Positions 9,780-18,769 of a stretch of 64,000 nucleotides of DNA are shown piece by piece. Numbering within the stretch: the first letter of the stretch is position 1; every line of letters starts with the position of its first letter. Position numbers and translations under genes: made by a program. Source of the stretch: an uncultured Erythrobacter sp. (GTDB lineage: Bacteria; Pseudomonadota; Alphaproteobacteria; Sphingomonadales; Sphingomonadaceae); the NCBI GenBank assembly GCA_947494705.1, contig CANLVN010000001.1, positions 682,001 through 746,000 of the forward strand, in the 5' to 3' direction. The notes below the pieces were generated by a model. It was given only the letters and a program-made list of their open reading frames with translations, was not told where the DNA came from and searched no databases.

Positions 9780-10967
9780 ATGGTGAAGGTAAACGCGATG
9801 GATCTGGCGCACGCGCCAACAATTGCCGACAAGCCACAGGCGCGCTCCGCAGGGATGGACGGGGCCGCGCACGGCGTGACAGTGCGCCTGCTTTCGCCAG
9901 CCGAAGCCGCACGACCCGCATTTCGCACCTGCTGGGAAGCGCTGGCGGTCGAGGCCACCGAACCCAATCCCTTTCTCGAACCGTGGTTCCTGCTCCCCTC
10001 GCTTTCGGCGCTGGACAGCCAGGACTGTGTGATAGCAGCCTGTTTTTCAGGGGAGCGCCTGATCGGTCTCGTCCCCCTGTCCCGCCCGCGCCGCTATTAC
10101 GGATATCCCGTGCCCCACCGTGCCGCGTGGCTGCACGAAAACGCATTTTGTGGCGCGCCCCTTGCCCTGCTCGGCCATGAGCGTGGTTTCTGGCGGGCGC
10201 TGCTCGCTCACCTCGACGACAAGCCGGGCGCGGCGCTGTTCCTGCACCTGCCCGAACTTCCCGCCGATGGCCCCATGGCGCGCGCGCTGGACGCTGTCCT
10301 CGCCGAAGATGAGCGTCATGCAGTCACCGTCGACGACGCCGAACGGGCCATGCTGGCAAGCGACCTCGATGCGGAAAGCTATCTCGCGCAGTCGATGAGC
10401 GCCAAGAAGCGCAAGGAACTGCGCCGCCAGCACAAACGGCTCTCCGAAGAGGGCGAGCTGGTCTTCGAACGCGCGACAGATGCCGCAGCGATCGAGGCAT
10501 GGATCGACGACTTTCTCGCGCTCGAGGCCGCCGGATGGAAGGGCGAAGCCGGCTCCGCACTCGCCAGCCAGGCCTCAACCCGCAGCGTCTTTACCGATGC
10601 GCTCGGCGGCGCTGCGGCAGCAGGGCGGCTTGAGCGGTTGGCGCTGCGCCTCGACGGCAAGCCGATCGCCATGCTCGCCAACTTCATCGCCGCGCCGGGC
10701 GCGTTCAGTTTCAAGACCGCTTTCGACGAGCGCTATTCGAGATATTCGCCCGGTCTTCTGCTCCAACTCGAAAATCTCGCGCTGCTGGATCGCGAGGACA
10801 TCGAATGGACCGACAGCTGCGCTGCCGAAGGCCATTCGATGATCGAGCGTGTCTGGCGCGAGAAGCGCCGCATCGTCGCGCGCAACATCGCCATCGGTGG
10901 ATCGCTGCGCCGCGCCGCCTTTTCAGCCCTGATGGCTTACGAGACCCGCAACAGGAAAGGAGTGTGA
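9780..10967 (+). CDS. GNAT-type acetyltransferase, CelD/BcsL (Acetyltransf_6) family
   Basis: A protein of 395 residues (389 if Met at 9798 is the start). The segment ESYLAQSMSAKKRKELRRQHKRL followed by FLALEAAGWKGEAG and a C-terminal FSFKTAFDERYSRYSPG matches the CelD/BcsL GNAT family, which is related to FemAB aminoacyl and acyl transferases. Such proteins are often linked to envelope polysaccharide or lipid modification, but the substrate here is unknown. The stop is one base before the ATG of the JmjC-like gene, so the two genes form an operon. Confidence 0.75.
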   Translation: MVKVNAMDLAHAPTIADKPQARSAGMDGAAHGVTVRLLSPAEAARPAFRTCWEALAVEATEPNPFLEPWFLLPSLSALDSQDCVIAACFSGERLIGLVPLSRPRRYYGYPVPHRAAWLHENAFCGAPLALLGHERGFWRALLAHLDDKPGAALFLHLPELPADGPMARALDAVLAEDERHAVTVDDAERAMLASDLDAESYLAQSMSAKKRKELRRQHKRLSEEGELVFERATDAAAIEAWIDDFLALEAAGWKGEAGSALASQASTRSVFTDALGGAAAAGRLERLALRLDGKPIAMLANFIAAPGAFSFKTAFDERYSRYSPGLLLQLENLALLDREDIEWTDSCAAEGHSMIERVWREKRRIVARNIAIGGSLRRAAFSALMAYETRNRKGV

Positions 10968-10968
10968 C

Positions 10969-11853
10969 ATGAACGCCCCCACCCGTGACTTCGCCGCCGC
11001 CACCACGACGGCAATCTTCGACGCGGATGTACGCGCGACTTTCGCCGCTCACTATCCCGAGACGCCACACAAACTGCGCCACAATCTCGGCCATCACCCG
11101 CTGCTCGAACTCGATGCGCTGGCCGAACTGGGCGAAATGCTGCCCGCGAATAGTGTCGAATACAATCGCGGGAACCTGCCCATCGGCATCGATGGCAAGC
11201 CGGGATCGAACGGCATGACCATCGCCGAAACGATCCGCCATGTCGCGAAAGCCAACAGCTGGGCAGCGCTCAAGAACGTCGAGAACGTCCCCGCTTACCA
11301 TGCGCTGCTGATGGACCTGCTTGGCGAAATCCAGCCCGAGATCGAGGCGAAGACCGGCGCGATGCTGACGCCGCAAGCCTTTATCTTCATCTCCAGCCCC
11401 AATGCGGTCACGCCCTACCACTTCGACCCCGAGCACAACATCCTGCTGCAAATCCGCGGATCGAAAGTGATGACGCAGTTTCCCGCGGGCGATCCGGCCT
11501 TCGCGCCGGACGAAACCCACGAGAGCTATCATTCGGGCGGCCCGCGCGAGCTTAAATGGGACGATACCCTGATGGCAGGCGCGCGCGAATTTCCGATCGG
11601 TCCGGGCGAAGCGGTATTCGTGCCGGTCATGGCCCCGCATTTCGTGCGCAACGGACCGGAAAGTTCGGTCTCGCTTTCGATTACCTGGCGCAGCGAGTGG
11701 TCCTATGACGAAAGCGATGCGCGCGGGCTCAACTACATGCTTCGCAAGCGCGGTTTTTCTCCTGCGGCACCGGGCCGTTGGCCCTCCTCAAACCGGGCCA
11801 AGGCGATCACCTTCCGTGTGCTGCGCAAGCTCGGCATGACGCCTCCCGGATAA
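10969..11853 (+). CDS. JmjC/cupin_8-type Fe(II) 2-oxoglutarate oxygenase-like protein
   Basis: A 294-residue cupin-fold protein with the iron triad H-x-D...H apparent as His151-Phe-Asp153 (PYHFDPEHN) and His224 (VPVMAPHFVRNGPE). After the first strand pair it reads LLQIRGSKVMTQFP, like the JmjC hydroxylase family; members hydroxylate proteins or small molecules using 2-oxoglutarate. There is no signal peptide, so it is cytoplasmic. Immediate downstream placement after the acetyltransferase suggests both modify the same product. The substrate cannot be inferred. Confidence 0.75.
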   Translation: MNAPTRDFAAATTTAIFDADVRATFAAHYPETPHKLRHNLGHHPLLELDALAELGEMLPANSVEYNRGNLPIGIDGKPGSNGMTIAETIRHVAKANSWAALKNVENVPAYHALLMDLLGEIQPEIEAKTGAMLTPQAFIFISSPNAVTPYHFDPEHNILLQIRGSKVMTQFPAGDPAFAPDETHESYHSGGPRELKWDDTLMAGAREFPIGPGEAVFVPVMAPHFVRNGPESSVSLSITWRSEWSYDESDARGLNYMLRKRGFSPAAPGRWPSSNRAKAITFRVLRKLGMTPPG

Positions 11854-11919
11854 CGAGTTCTCGGTCACGGAGACGGGCTGACGCTTGACGGGTCCGTAAA
11901 CCGTGCGCATGGCAAACTC

Positions 11920-12846
11920 ATGAGCGATACCCCCGATCCCGCAGAAATCGTTGCCGGCCTCGTGGAGCTGCTGACGGTCGAGAAACGTGCCTCCGACATC
12001 TATATGGGCTCACCCCAGCCGGGCGGCGTGGGCCGCGTCTTCGGCGGGCAAGTTGTCGCTCAGGCGCTTCAGGCGGCTCAGGCAAGCATAGGCGATACCA
12101 AGGTCGCGCATTCGCTGCACGCGTACTTCCTGCGCGGCGGACGCGAAGGCGCGCCTATCGAGTATCGGATCGAGCGCGATTTCGACGGGCGCAGCTTTGC
12201 CAATCGCCGCGTGGTCGCAGCACAGGAGGACGAGGACGGTACTCTTCGGCCGATCCTCAATCTGACCGCCAGTTTCCAGGCGCCCGAGGAAGGGCTGGAG
12301 CATGTCGACTCACCCATGCCCGAAGTCGCGCCGCCTGAAGAGCTCAAATCCGACACGGAAATGCGGCGCAAGATGGCCGAGAAACTGGGCGACGGGATGA
12401 GCGAGGCACAGCGCACCCTGATGCTGCGCCCTCGCCCGATCGACATGCGCACCAGCGACGCGCTGCACTGGATGAATGCCGAGCCGCGGCCTGCCCATTC
12501 GCACACCTGGTTCAAGACCGCCGCACCGGTCCCGCAAGAGGCGGATGACCCCGCCCTCCACCGCGCGCTGATCGCTTATGCCAGCGATTTCACGCTGCTT
12601 GGCACAGCTGCTCTGCCCCATGGCCTTAGCTGGATGCGCGGCGAATTGACGGGTGCGAGCCTCGATCACACGATCTGGTTCCACCGCGCTGCGCGGGCCG
12701 ACGAATGGCTGCTTTACGCCACCGACAGCCCTTGGTCGGGCGGTGGGCGCGGCTTCAACCGTGGCCGCATCTTCAATCGCGATGGCCAGTTGATCGCTAG
12801 CGTCGCTCAGGAAGGCATGATCCGAAAGAGCCGGTCCAAGAGCTAG
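11920..12846 (+). CDS. tesB: Acyl-CoA thioesterase II
   Basis: Double hotdog thioesterase of 308 residues that hydrolyses medium- and long-chain acyl-CoA. Conserved blocks are VGRVFGGQVVAQAL, HSLHAYFLRGG, YRIERDFDGRSFANRRVVA in the first hotdog, and ASDFTLLGTAALPHG with a C-terminal DGQLIASVAQEG in the second. The Asp in SDF and the Gln in VAQEG correspond to the TesB catalytic Asp/Gln, and the Thr follows in FTLLGT. The preceding 66-bp gap has no terminator. Confidence 0.9.
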   Translation: MSDTPDPAEIVAGLVELLTVEKRASDIYMGSPQPGGVGRVFGGQVVAQALQAAQASIGDTKVAHSLHAYFLRGGREGAPIEYRIERDFDGRSFANRRVVAAQEDEDGTLRPILNLTASFQAPEEGLEHVDSPMPEVAPPEELKSDTEMRRKMAEKLGDGMSEAQRTLMLRPRPIDMRTSDALHWMNAEPRPAHSHTWFKTAAPVPQEADDPALHRALIAYASDFTLLGTAALPHGLSWMRGELTGASLDHTIWFHRAARADEWLLYATDSPWSGGGRGFNRGRIFNRDGQLIASVAQEGMIRKSRSKS

Positions 12847-12861
12847 GCTGACTTGCCAGGG

Positions 12862-13680
12862 TCAGTGCGCGAGCAGCACTGGAAGCTGCGGACTGCTCAG
12901 GACCCGCCGCGTCACCCCGCCCATCAGCATCTCGGCGAGGCGCGAATGGCCGTAAGCACCCATCACCATCAGCCCGCATTCTCGCATCTGCGCTGCTGAA
13001 AACAGCGTGTCTGCGATCTTCGCGTCTCCGCGCGGAATATTGACCACTTCGGTTTCGACGCCATGCCGGACGAGATATGCCGCGGCTTCGCTCGCCGGGA
13101 AATCCTGTCGCGGCTGCTCGCTGACTTCTTCGACACTGGCTAGGTAGACTTTCTTCGCCAGAGCAAGGAGCGGCAATGCCTGCTTGACCGCGACGCACGC
13201 TTCCGAAGAACCGTTCCACGCAACCAGCACAGGCGCGCTGGCATCATGTCGCTTGGTTTCGCCCGGGACGACCAGCACCGGGCAAGGCGCCCGCAAGGCC
13301 AGTTCGCCCGCCATGCCGGAGGGGCCGGTGCTGCCATCTTCACCGATATCGTGCGGGCCGACGATGATGACATCGTGCAGCACCGATTGTTCCAGCAGAC
13401 GCCCTTCCGCCGATCCATAGAGGAAGCGCCACTCCCACGAGACGTCTTCGTTGGCGAGATCGGTCTCGATTTCGGCGCGCAATTCCTCGGCGGCTTCCTT
13501 GATCCGGGGAATGGCGGCGGCCATTGCCGATCCGTAAACGTCGCCAGGCGCGAAAACCTCGAAACTGACCGCTTGCAGGCAGGTGATGTGTCCGCCGCTG
13601 GCGCGCGATAGGTCGAGCGCGACCTGAAGCCGCGCCTCCATGCAGGCATCGCCGTCGATATGAAGCAAAATGGATTTCAT
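12862..13680 (-). CDS. Tandem-domain universal stress protein (UspA family)
   Basis: Two Usp domains are fused in 272 residues. Domain 1 begins MKSILLHIDGDACMEARLQVALDLS and ends with APCPVLVVP; domain 2 runs from PVLVAWNGSSEA to PVLLAH. The second domain retains the ATP-loop pattern MGAYGHSRLAEMLMGGVTRRVL (G-x2-G-x9-G), although Gly replaces the usual Ser/Thr after the last Gly. I choose the start at 13680 because AAAGGAGG lies just upstream; the frame is open 18 codons further without a ribosome binding site. It is divergent from the carotenoid oxygenase gene. Probably a cytoplasmic ATP-binding stress protein. Confidence 0.88.
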   Translation of the reverse strand: MKSILLHIDGDACMEARLQVALDLSRASGGHITCLQAVSFEVFAPGDVYGSAMAAAIPRIKEAAEELRAEIETDLANEDVSWEWRFLYGSAEGRLLEQSVLHDVIIVGPHDIGEDGSTGPSGMAGELALRAPCPVLVVPGETKRHDASAPVLVAWNGSSEACVAVKQALPLLALAKKVYLASVEEVSEQPRQDFPASEAAAYLVRHGVETEVVNIPRGDAKIADTLFSAAQMRECGLMVMGAYGHSRLAEMLMGGVTRRVLSSPQLPVLLAH

Positions 13681-13795
13681 TGGGGCCTCCTTTGATTGTG
13701 CAGTGAATCTGCCGCCTGCCGACGCCCTCGTCATTGATGCAGATCAATTTTGCTCTGGACGTGCGATGCGCTAGATTGGAAGCGAGGAGAGAAAC

Positions 13796-15334
13796 ATGCA
13801 GGTCACACGTCAGCCGCCCGTTCGCACGAGCCTGAAGCCTTCCAACCACCCTTATCTTTCCGGCGCGTGGACGCCGGTCCACGAGGAGGTCGATGTCGAC
13901 GAGCTGGAAGTGATCGAGGGCGAGATCCCCGACGATATCGATGGCATCTACCTGCGCAACACCGAAAACCCGGTCCATCAGCCGCTTGGCCGCCACCATC
14001 CCTTCGATGGCGATGCGATGGTGCACCAGGTCAGCATCAGCGGGGGCAAGGCGAGCTATCGCAACCGCTTCATCCGCACGCATTGTTTCGAGGCGGAGCA
14101 GATTGCGGGCGGTTCGCTATGGGGCGGGCTGATGGACCCGGACGGAACATCGAAACGGCCTGGCTTCGGTGCGCATGGCGGGCTGAAGGACACTGGCAGC
14201 ACCGACATCATCGTCCATGCCGGCACGGCCTATGCGACCTTCTACCAGTGTGGCGAGGCGTGGATGCTCGATCCCGTGACGCTCGACAATCTGGGCAAGG
14301 CGCCTTGGGGACCGCTCGACGGAGTCTCGGCGCATCCCAAGGTCGACGAGGCCACGGGCGAGTTGATGTTCTTCAATTACTCGAAACACGCGCCGCACAT
14401 GCATTACGGGGTGGTCGATCGGTCAGGGAAGCTGGTTCACTACGTCCCCATCCCCCTGCCCGGCCCTCGCCTGCCGCACGACATGGCAATTACGAAGAAC
14501 TTTTCGATCCTCAACGACATGCCGCTCTATTGGGACGCAGGGTTGCTGGAGCGCAACATCCACGCCGCGCGCATCCATGATGGCGTGCCGACCCGCTTCG
14601 CGCTGATCCCGCGTCACGGCGGACCGGAAGATATCCGCTGGTTCGAGGCTTCGCCGACCTATGTGCTGCACTGGACCAATGCTTATGAAGTTTCCGGACC
14701 GGACGGCGACGAGGTCGTGCTCGAAGGCTACTACCAGGACAAGCCAATGCCCGACCCGCTGGAGGAAGCGGGCGAATACAGCCACATGATGGCCTATGTC
14801 GACGAGCACAGCTTCCAGAGCCGCCTGCACCGCTGGCGCTTCAACCTCGCGACCGGGGAAACGACCGAGGAACGCCTGTCCGACCGCATTGTCGAATTCG
14901 GCATGGTCAATCCGGACTTCCTGATGCGCGAAAGCCGTTATGTCTGGTCGACCACATCGCGACCCGGCTGGTTCCTGTTCAACGGCTATGTCCGGCACGA
15001 CACCCGGACGGGAGAGGAGCAGGTCTACCAACTGCCAGAAGGCGTCTACGCCAGCGAAAGCCCGATTGTGCCCAGGAAGAATGCGTCGTCCTCAAGCAGC
15101 GAAACTGTCAGCGAGCGAGGTCGCGAGGACGATGGCTATCTCGTCACCTTCCTGATCGACGAGAACACCGGAACATCGCAACTCGCGATCCTCGATGCTG
15201 CGGATATCGCGCGTGGCCCGATCGCCCGCGCCGCCCTGCCGCACAAGATTTCGAGCGGGGTTCACACCGCGTGGGTCGAACATTCACAATTGCGCGCCGA
15301 CGCCGAGTTCAAGCGCAGCGCCATCGCCGCCTGA
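13796..15334 (+). CDS. Carotenoid oxygenase (RPE65/CCD family)
   Basis: A 512-residue nonhaem iron dioxygenase that cleaves a carotenoid, apocarotenoid or stilbene double bond. All four iron-coordinating histidines are visible: His180 (SAHPKVDE), His228 (LPHDMAITKNFSI), His292 (YVLHWTNAYE) and His490 (SGVHTAWVEH). The DGDAMVHQV and IYLRNTENP N-terminal blocks also fit. There is no signal peptide. Lignostilbene dioxygenases share this architecture, so the substrate class is open. It is divergent from usp, and the ABA4-like gene about 41 kb downstream is the only other carotenoid-linked gene seen here. Confidence 0.92.
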   Translation: MQVTRQPPVRTSLKPSNHPYLSGAWTPVHEEVDVDELEVIEGEIPDDIDGIYLRNTENPVHQPLGRHHPFDGDAMVHQVSISGGKASYRNRFIRTHCFEAEQIAGGSLWGGLMDPDGTSKRPGFGAHGGLKDTGSTDIIVHAGTAYATFYQCGEAWMLDPVTLDNLGKAPWGPLDGVSAHPKVDEATGELMFFNYSKHAPHMHYGVVDRSGKLVHYVPIPLPGPRLPHDMAITKNFSILNDMPLYWDAGLLERNIHAARIHDGVPTRFALIPRHGGPEDIRWFEASPTYVLHWTNAYEVSGPDGDEVVLEGYYQDKPMPDPLEEAGEYSHMMAYVDEHSFQSRLHRWRFNLATGETTEERLSDRIVEFGMVNPDFLMRESRYVWSTTSRPGWFLFNGYVRHDTRTGEEQVYQLPEGVYASESPIVPRKNASSSSSETVSERGREDDGYLVTFLIDENTGTSQLAILDAADIARGPIARAALPHKISSGVHTAWVEHSQLRADAEFKRSAIAA

Positions 15335-15343
15335 GGTTCCCGC

Positions 15344-15667
15344 CTACTCTGCGGGAGCTGCGTTGATCGGTTCGCGATGCTTGCGCCAACGCAGGAGCGG
15401 GATTCGGAACATCATCGTTCCCAAAACGTCGCGGCGAGGCACCGATGCCTGCCCTTCGCCGGTCGCACCATGTTCGCTCATGCCGTGCAACGCGACGCGG
15501 CCCTTTAGCGTGAAGGTGGCGACCTTCTTCACCAGCTTGCCCAGTTCGGGATGGCGCACGAGCACAATGTCGCCGCGCCGCACTTCGCGCTTGCGGCGAA
15601 AAACGGCGAATGTCCCTTCGCGAATCGCAGGCTCAAGGCTGCGCCCGTAAACTCTGGCTATTTTCAT
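15344..15667 (-). CDS. Small soluble S24/S26-type serine peptidase (signal-peptidase-like fold)
   Basis: A 107-residue protein with the S26/S24 Ser-Lys dyad pattern: VYGRSLEPAIREGT supplies Ser10, RRGDIVLVRHP follows, and GKLVKKVA supplies Lys47 (or Lys48). There is no membrane anchor, and the length is about half that of LepB, so it resembles the short Ni-SOD-maturation-protease-like or S24/S26 peptidase group. It is divergent from sodB over 212 bp. That neighbour is an Fe-type SOD, which does not need N-terminal cleavage, so any maturation role is inference. It is convergent with the carotenoid oxygenase gene, 9 bp from its stop. Confidence 0.72.
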   Translation of the reverse strand: MKIARVYGRSLEPAIREGTFAVFRRKREVRRGDIVLVRHPELGKLVKKVATFTLKGRVALHGMSEHGATGEGQASVPRRDVLGTMMFRIPLLRWRKHREPINAAPAE

Positions 15668-15879
15668 CGGCCCTATCCTCTCACAGCATCATTAGTTAGC
15701 CACGAGCCGCTAACGCTGCAAGTCCGTGCCGTTTGATTGTCGCGTTGTTTCACCTGTTCTTGCTCTCTTGCGCATTTGCACCTGCGAGAAAACCTTTGAA
15801 CTGGACTTGAAACCACAACGTGCCCCATGCGTTGATGAGACACGACACTCAAAAGCCCGCAAAAGAGAGGGATACACCT

Positions 15880-16491
15880 ATGGCTTTCAAACTCATCGAC
15901 CTGCCCTATGCCGACACCGCGCTCGATCCGGCAATCTCGGCAAAGACGCTGTCCTATCACCACGGCAAGCACCACAACGCCTACATTACCAAGACCAACG
16001 ACGCGATCGAGGGTACGGCGCATGCCGACAAGTCGCTCGAAGACATCGTTGCCGCCGCACGCGGTGACAATCAGGGTCTTTTCAACAACGCCGCGCAAAG
16101 CTGGAACCACGGTTTCTACTGGCATTCACTGGCGCCCAGCGAGACCGCGCCGTCCGACGATCTCAAGGCCAAGATCGACGAGGCTTTCGGTTCGGTCGAC
16201 AAGCTCAAGGAAGAACTCAAGTCACGCGGCGCAGGCCACTTTGCCAGCGGCTGGGTCTGGCTGGCCGAAAAGGGTGGCAAGCTCAGCGTCGAGGAAACGC
16301 ATGACGGCGACACCCTCGCCGACAGCGACTTCAACCCGTTGCTGACCATCGACGTATGGGAGCACGCCTACTACCTCGACCACCAGAACGCGCGCCCGGC
16401 CTATCTCGACGCAGTCGTGGGCAGCAAGCTCAACTGGGCCTTCGCGAGCGAGAACCTCGCACGGGGCAGCAGCTGGACCTATCCGAGCTAA
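15880..16491 (+). CDS. sodB: Superoxide dismutase [Fe]
   Basis: Converts superoxide to O2 and H2O2 in the cytoplasm. Metal ligands are His27 (SYHHGKHHNAY), His77 (SWNHGFYW), Asp158 and His162 (DVWEHAYYLD). FNNAAQSWNHGFYW is the Fe-SOD-type version of this block. The start is ATG 15880 behind AAAAGAGAGG, giving 203 residues; the frame is open 20 codons further upstream but without family similarity. A strong terminator follows. It is divergent from the S26-like peptidase. Confidence 0.95.
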   Translation: MAFKLIDLPYADTALDPAISAKTLSYHHGKHHNAYITKTNDAIEGTAHADKSLEDIVAAARGDNQGLFNNAAQSWNHGFYWHSLAPSETAPSDDLKAKIDEAFGSVDKLKEELKSRGAGHFASGWVWLAEKGGKLSVEETHDGDTLADSDFNPLLTIDVWEHAYYLDHQNARPAYLDAVVGSKLNWAFASENLARGSSWTYPS

Positions 16492-16513
16492 GCTACCGGG
16501 ATACCCGAACTTC

Positions 16514-16551
16514 AAAGACCCCGCCGCGCGTCCTGCACGGCGGGGTCTTTT
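16514..16551 (+). terminator. Intrinsic terminator after sodB
   Basis: Perfect 13-bp stem AAAGACCCCGCCG / CGGCGGGGTCTTT with an 11-nt loop and a short T run, 22 bp after the sodB stop. Confidence 0.9.
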
Positions 16552-16696
16552 GCGTCGGTCCGTCGCAAAACTGTCCTTCCCTCTTTACGCGGACCCTATT
16601 TTTGAAGAGGGTGCGAGAAACATGGGATCAAGACCGCACGCACGCAGATCGAATAATCGGTCGTGTGACATGCGCGGTCGACGGGAGAGAACATAG

Positions 16697-18229
16697 ATGA
16701 CGCAAGCGAGCGCGGCCGCACCGGCCACGAGCGGACAAGCGGGCAATCCGGCAAGCGAAGGCTTCGGTACTCCCGGCTACCGCGCCTATGTGCTGGGCGC
16801 CCTGCTGCTGGTCTACATTTTCAACTTCATCGACCGCACGATCGTCAACATCCTGACCGAACCGATCAAGCTCAGCTTCGAGCTTGAGGATTGGCAGATG
16901 GGCCTTCTGGGCGGCCCGGCATTCGCAATGCTCTACACATTTCTCGGCATCCCGATCGCGCGCGGGGCGGAGCGCTACAATCGCGTGGTTATCATCACGC
17001 TCGCTGTGGCGGTGTGGAGCCTGTTCACGGTGCTGTGCGGCTTTGCGGTGTCGTTCCTGATGCTGTTCCTGTTCCGCGTCGGGGTCAGCATCGGCGAAGC
17101 GGGCTGTACACCGCCCGCGCAATCGCTGATCGCCGACTATTTCAAGCCAAAGAGCCGCGCGACTGCGGTATCGATCTATGCGCTGGGAGTGCCGCTGGGA
17201 GGCATGTTTGCGTCGCTCTTTGGAGGTCAGCTGGCCGGATTGGACGGGGCACAGTTTGGTGCATGGATCAATTCGGTCGGGCTCGGCTTCCTGTTCGGCA
17301 GCATAGAGTGGGCGACCGTGGAGGGCTGGCGCATTGCTTTCGTCGTCGTCGGCGTGCCGGGCGTCCTGTTGTCGCTGCTCGTTTGGCGCACTGTCCAGGA
17401 ACCTCCGCGCGGCTACACAGACCCCGCCGCGCTGCAGGGGCTCAAGAGCGCAAGTTTTCGCGAAGTGCTGCAGGTGCTGGGTCGAAAGTCGGCCTATGTC
17501 CACGTGGTGATCGGCGCGACCATCGCCTCCTTCATCGGCTATGGCGTCAACCAGTTTACCACCTCTTTCCTGATCCGCACGCACGGCCTGACGATTCAGG
17601 AAGCATCCTTGTTGTTCGGGATCATCCTGGGATTGATGGCCGCGATCGGGGTGTTCGCATCGGGCTGGCTCGCCGACAGATTGTCTTCGCGCTATCCCAC
17701 CGCTTTGTCGTGGCTGCCTGCGGTCGGCATGGGCCTGTCTGTCCCGCTCTATGCCTTCGGGTTCATGAGCGGCAGTTTGTGGACAGCAATGCCAGCGCTG
17801 ATGATCGCTGCGATGATCCACTATTTCTACCTCGGGCCGATGTATGCCGTGTCTGGCGGCGTGGTCGACAGCCGGATGCGCGCGACTGCGGTGGCGATCA
17901 CTCTCTTCGTGGTGAACCTGCTGGGATACGGGCTCGGTCCGCTGGTGATTGGGGTGCTCTCGACCTTCCTCAAGAGCGTGTTCCTCGATGGCTACGGGCT
18001 TGGCCTGACGCTGGAGACGTGCAAGCCGCTGATCGCGATGGCACCCGAAATGCAGGCCGCGCTGTCAGGGGCGCAAGCGGACAGGCTGGCAGCCTGCACG
18101 CAAAGCGACGCCGAGGGGTTGCAATGGTCGATCGTGATCTTCGTCTGCCTGTATGGCTGGGCGGCGCTGCACTACCTGCTCGCCGGTCGCAGCCTGCAGG
18201 AGGACATGGTGGCGAGCGGCTCTGACTAG
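16697..18229 (+). CDS. MFS transporter, spinster-type
   Basis: A 510-residue inner-membrane transporter with about 12 membrane helices. The first helix carries LLLVYIFNFIDRTIVNIL, loop 2-3 has IPIARGAERYNR, helix 4-5 has FRVGVSIGEAGCTPPAQSLIADYF and ALGVPLGG, all typical of the spinster-like MFS group common in sphingomonads. There is a start-proximal GGGAGAG. Its last four bases overlap the end of the convergent marR gene; that MarR regulator may control it or an upstream partner. Substrate unknown; members include lipid and aromatic-compound carriers. Confidence 0.85.
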   Translation: MTQASAAAPATSGQAGNPASEGFGTPGYRAYVLGALLLVYIFNFIDRTIVNILTEPIKLSFELEDWQMGLLGGPAFAMLYTFLGIPIARGAERYNRVVIITLAVAVWSLFTVLCGFAVSFLMLFLFRVGVSIGEAGCTPPAQSLIADYFKPKSRATAVSIYALGVPLGGMFASLFGGQLAGLDGAQFGAWINSVGLGFLFGSIEWATVEGWRIAFVVVGVPGVLLSLLVWRTVQEPPRGYTDPAALQGLKSASFREVLQVLGRKSAYVHVVIGATIASFIGYGVNQFTTSFLIRTHGLTIQEASLLFGIILGLMAAIGVFASGWLADRLSSRYPTALSWLPAVGMGLSVPLYAFGFMSGSLWTAMPALMIAAMIHYFYLGPMYAVSGGVVDSRMRATAVAITLFVVNLLGYGLGPLVIGVLSTFLKSVFLDGYGLGLTLETCKPLIAMAPEMQAALSGAQADRLAACTQSDAEGLQWSIVIFVCLYGWAALHYLLAGRSLQEDMVASGSD

Positions 18230-18693
18230 GCCGCGCGCTCCTTTTCTGCGGCCTCGCTGGAAGCCCAGTCGACCATACGGGCAAGGTCGCAAAGCTGGCG
18301 AGTGATCGCTGCGCGCCGTTCTTGTGGAAGGCGAGCGGCCAATTTGCCCGCAATCTGGTCGAGCCGGGAATGGGCGTCGGCATGCGCCGATTTGCCAATA
18401 TGCGTCGCGGTCACGATCAGCGCGCGCCTGTCGTCCGGATGCGGCTGGCGTTTCACCATTCCAGCCCGTGCCAGCCTGTCGACCAACGCAGTGACAGTGC
18501 CGCTCGTCAGGCCGAGCCAGTCCTGGATAGTGCCGGGTGCTGCGGGGCCGCGTTCGCACAGGTACCGCAGGGCCAGCGCATCGTTCCTGCCCAACCCGTT
18601 CGCCCGCGCCGTCTGCGCGTCGTGACGGTCCAATGCATCGGCCAGGGCGCGCATCGAAGCGATAAGATCGGAAGTTGGAGAGGCGCCATCCAT
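18226..18693 (-). CDS. MarR family transcriptional regulator
   Basis: A 155-residue winged-helix repressor. The N-terminal helix is the dimerisation arm, the helix-turn-helix lies around GTIQDWLGLTSGTVTALVDRLARAGMVKR, and the beta-wing is QPHPDDRRALIVTAT, the classic DxRxxxV/L wing signature. Two palindromic CTTG-N5-CAAG boxes lie just upstream of its start (separate entry), which suggests autoregulation. It is downstream of and co-directional with uvrC, and convergent with the MFS gene. The ligand is unknown. Confidence 0.9.
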   Translation of the reverse strand: MDGASPTSDLIASMRALADALDRHDAQTARANGLGRNDALALRYLCERGPAAPGTIQDWLGLTSGTVTALVDRLARAGMVKRQPHPDDRRALIVTATHIGKSAHADAHSRLDQIAGKLAARLPQERRAAITRQLCDLARMVDWASSEAAEKERAA

Positions 18694-18712
18694 CGCATGA
18701 CAGTGGCCGAAT

Positions 18713-18760
18713 TATCTTGGCAATCAAGTTAGTGAGATTGCGGATATCTTGGCGATCAAG
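18713..18760 (-). promoter_or_regulatory. Two operator-like boxes upstream of marR
   Basis: Two near-identical copies of TATCTTGGCRATCAAG lie between the uvrC stop and the marR start. Their palindromic cores are CTTGGCAATCAAG at 18716-18728 and CTTGGCGATCAAG at 18748-18760. The centres are 32 bp apart (three helical turns), and the nearer box lies 23 bp from the marR start codon. The CTTG-N5-CAAG symmetry is like operators of MarR dimers, so autorepression is the natural reading; binding is inference. Confidence 0.65.
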
Positions 18761-18769
18761 AAGGCCGCT

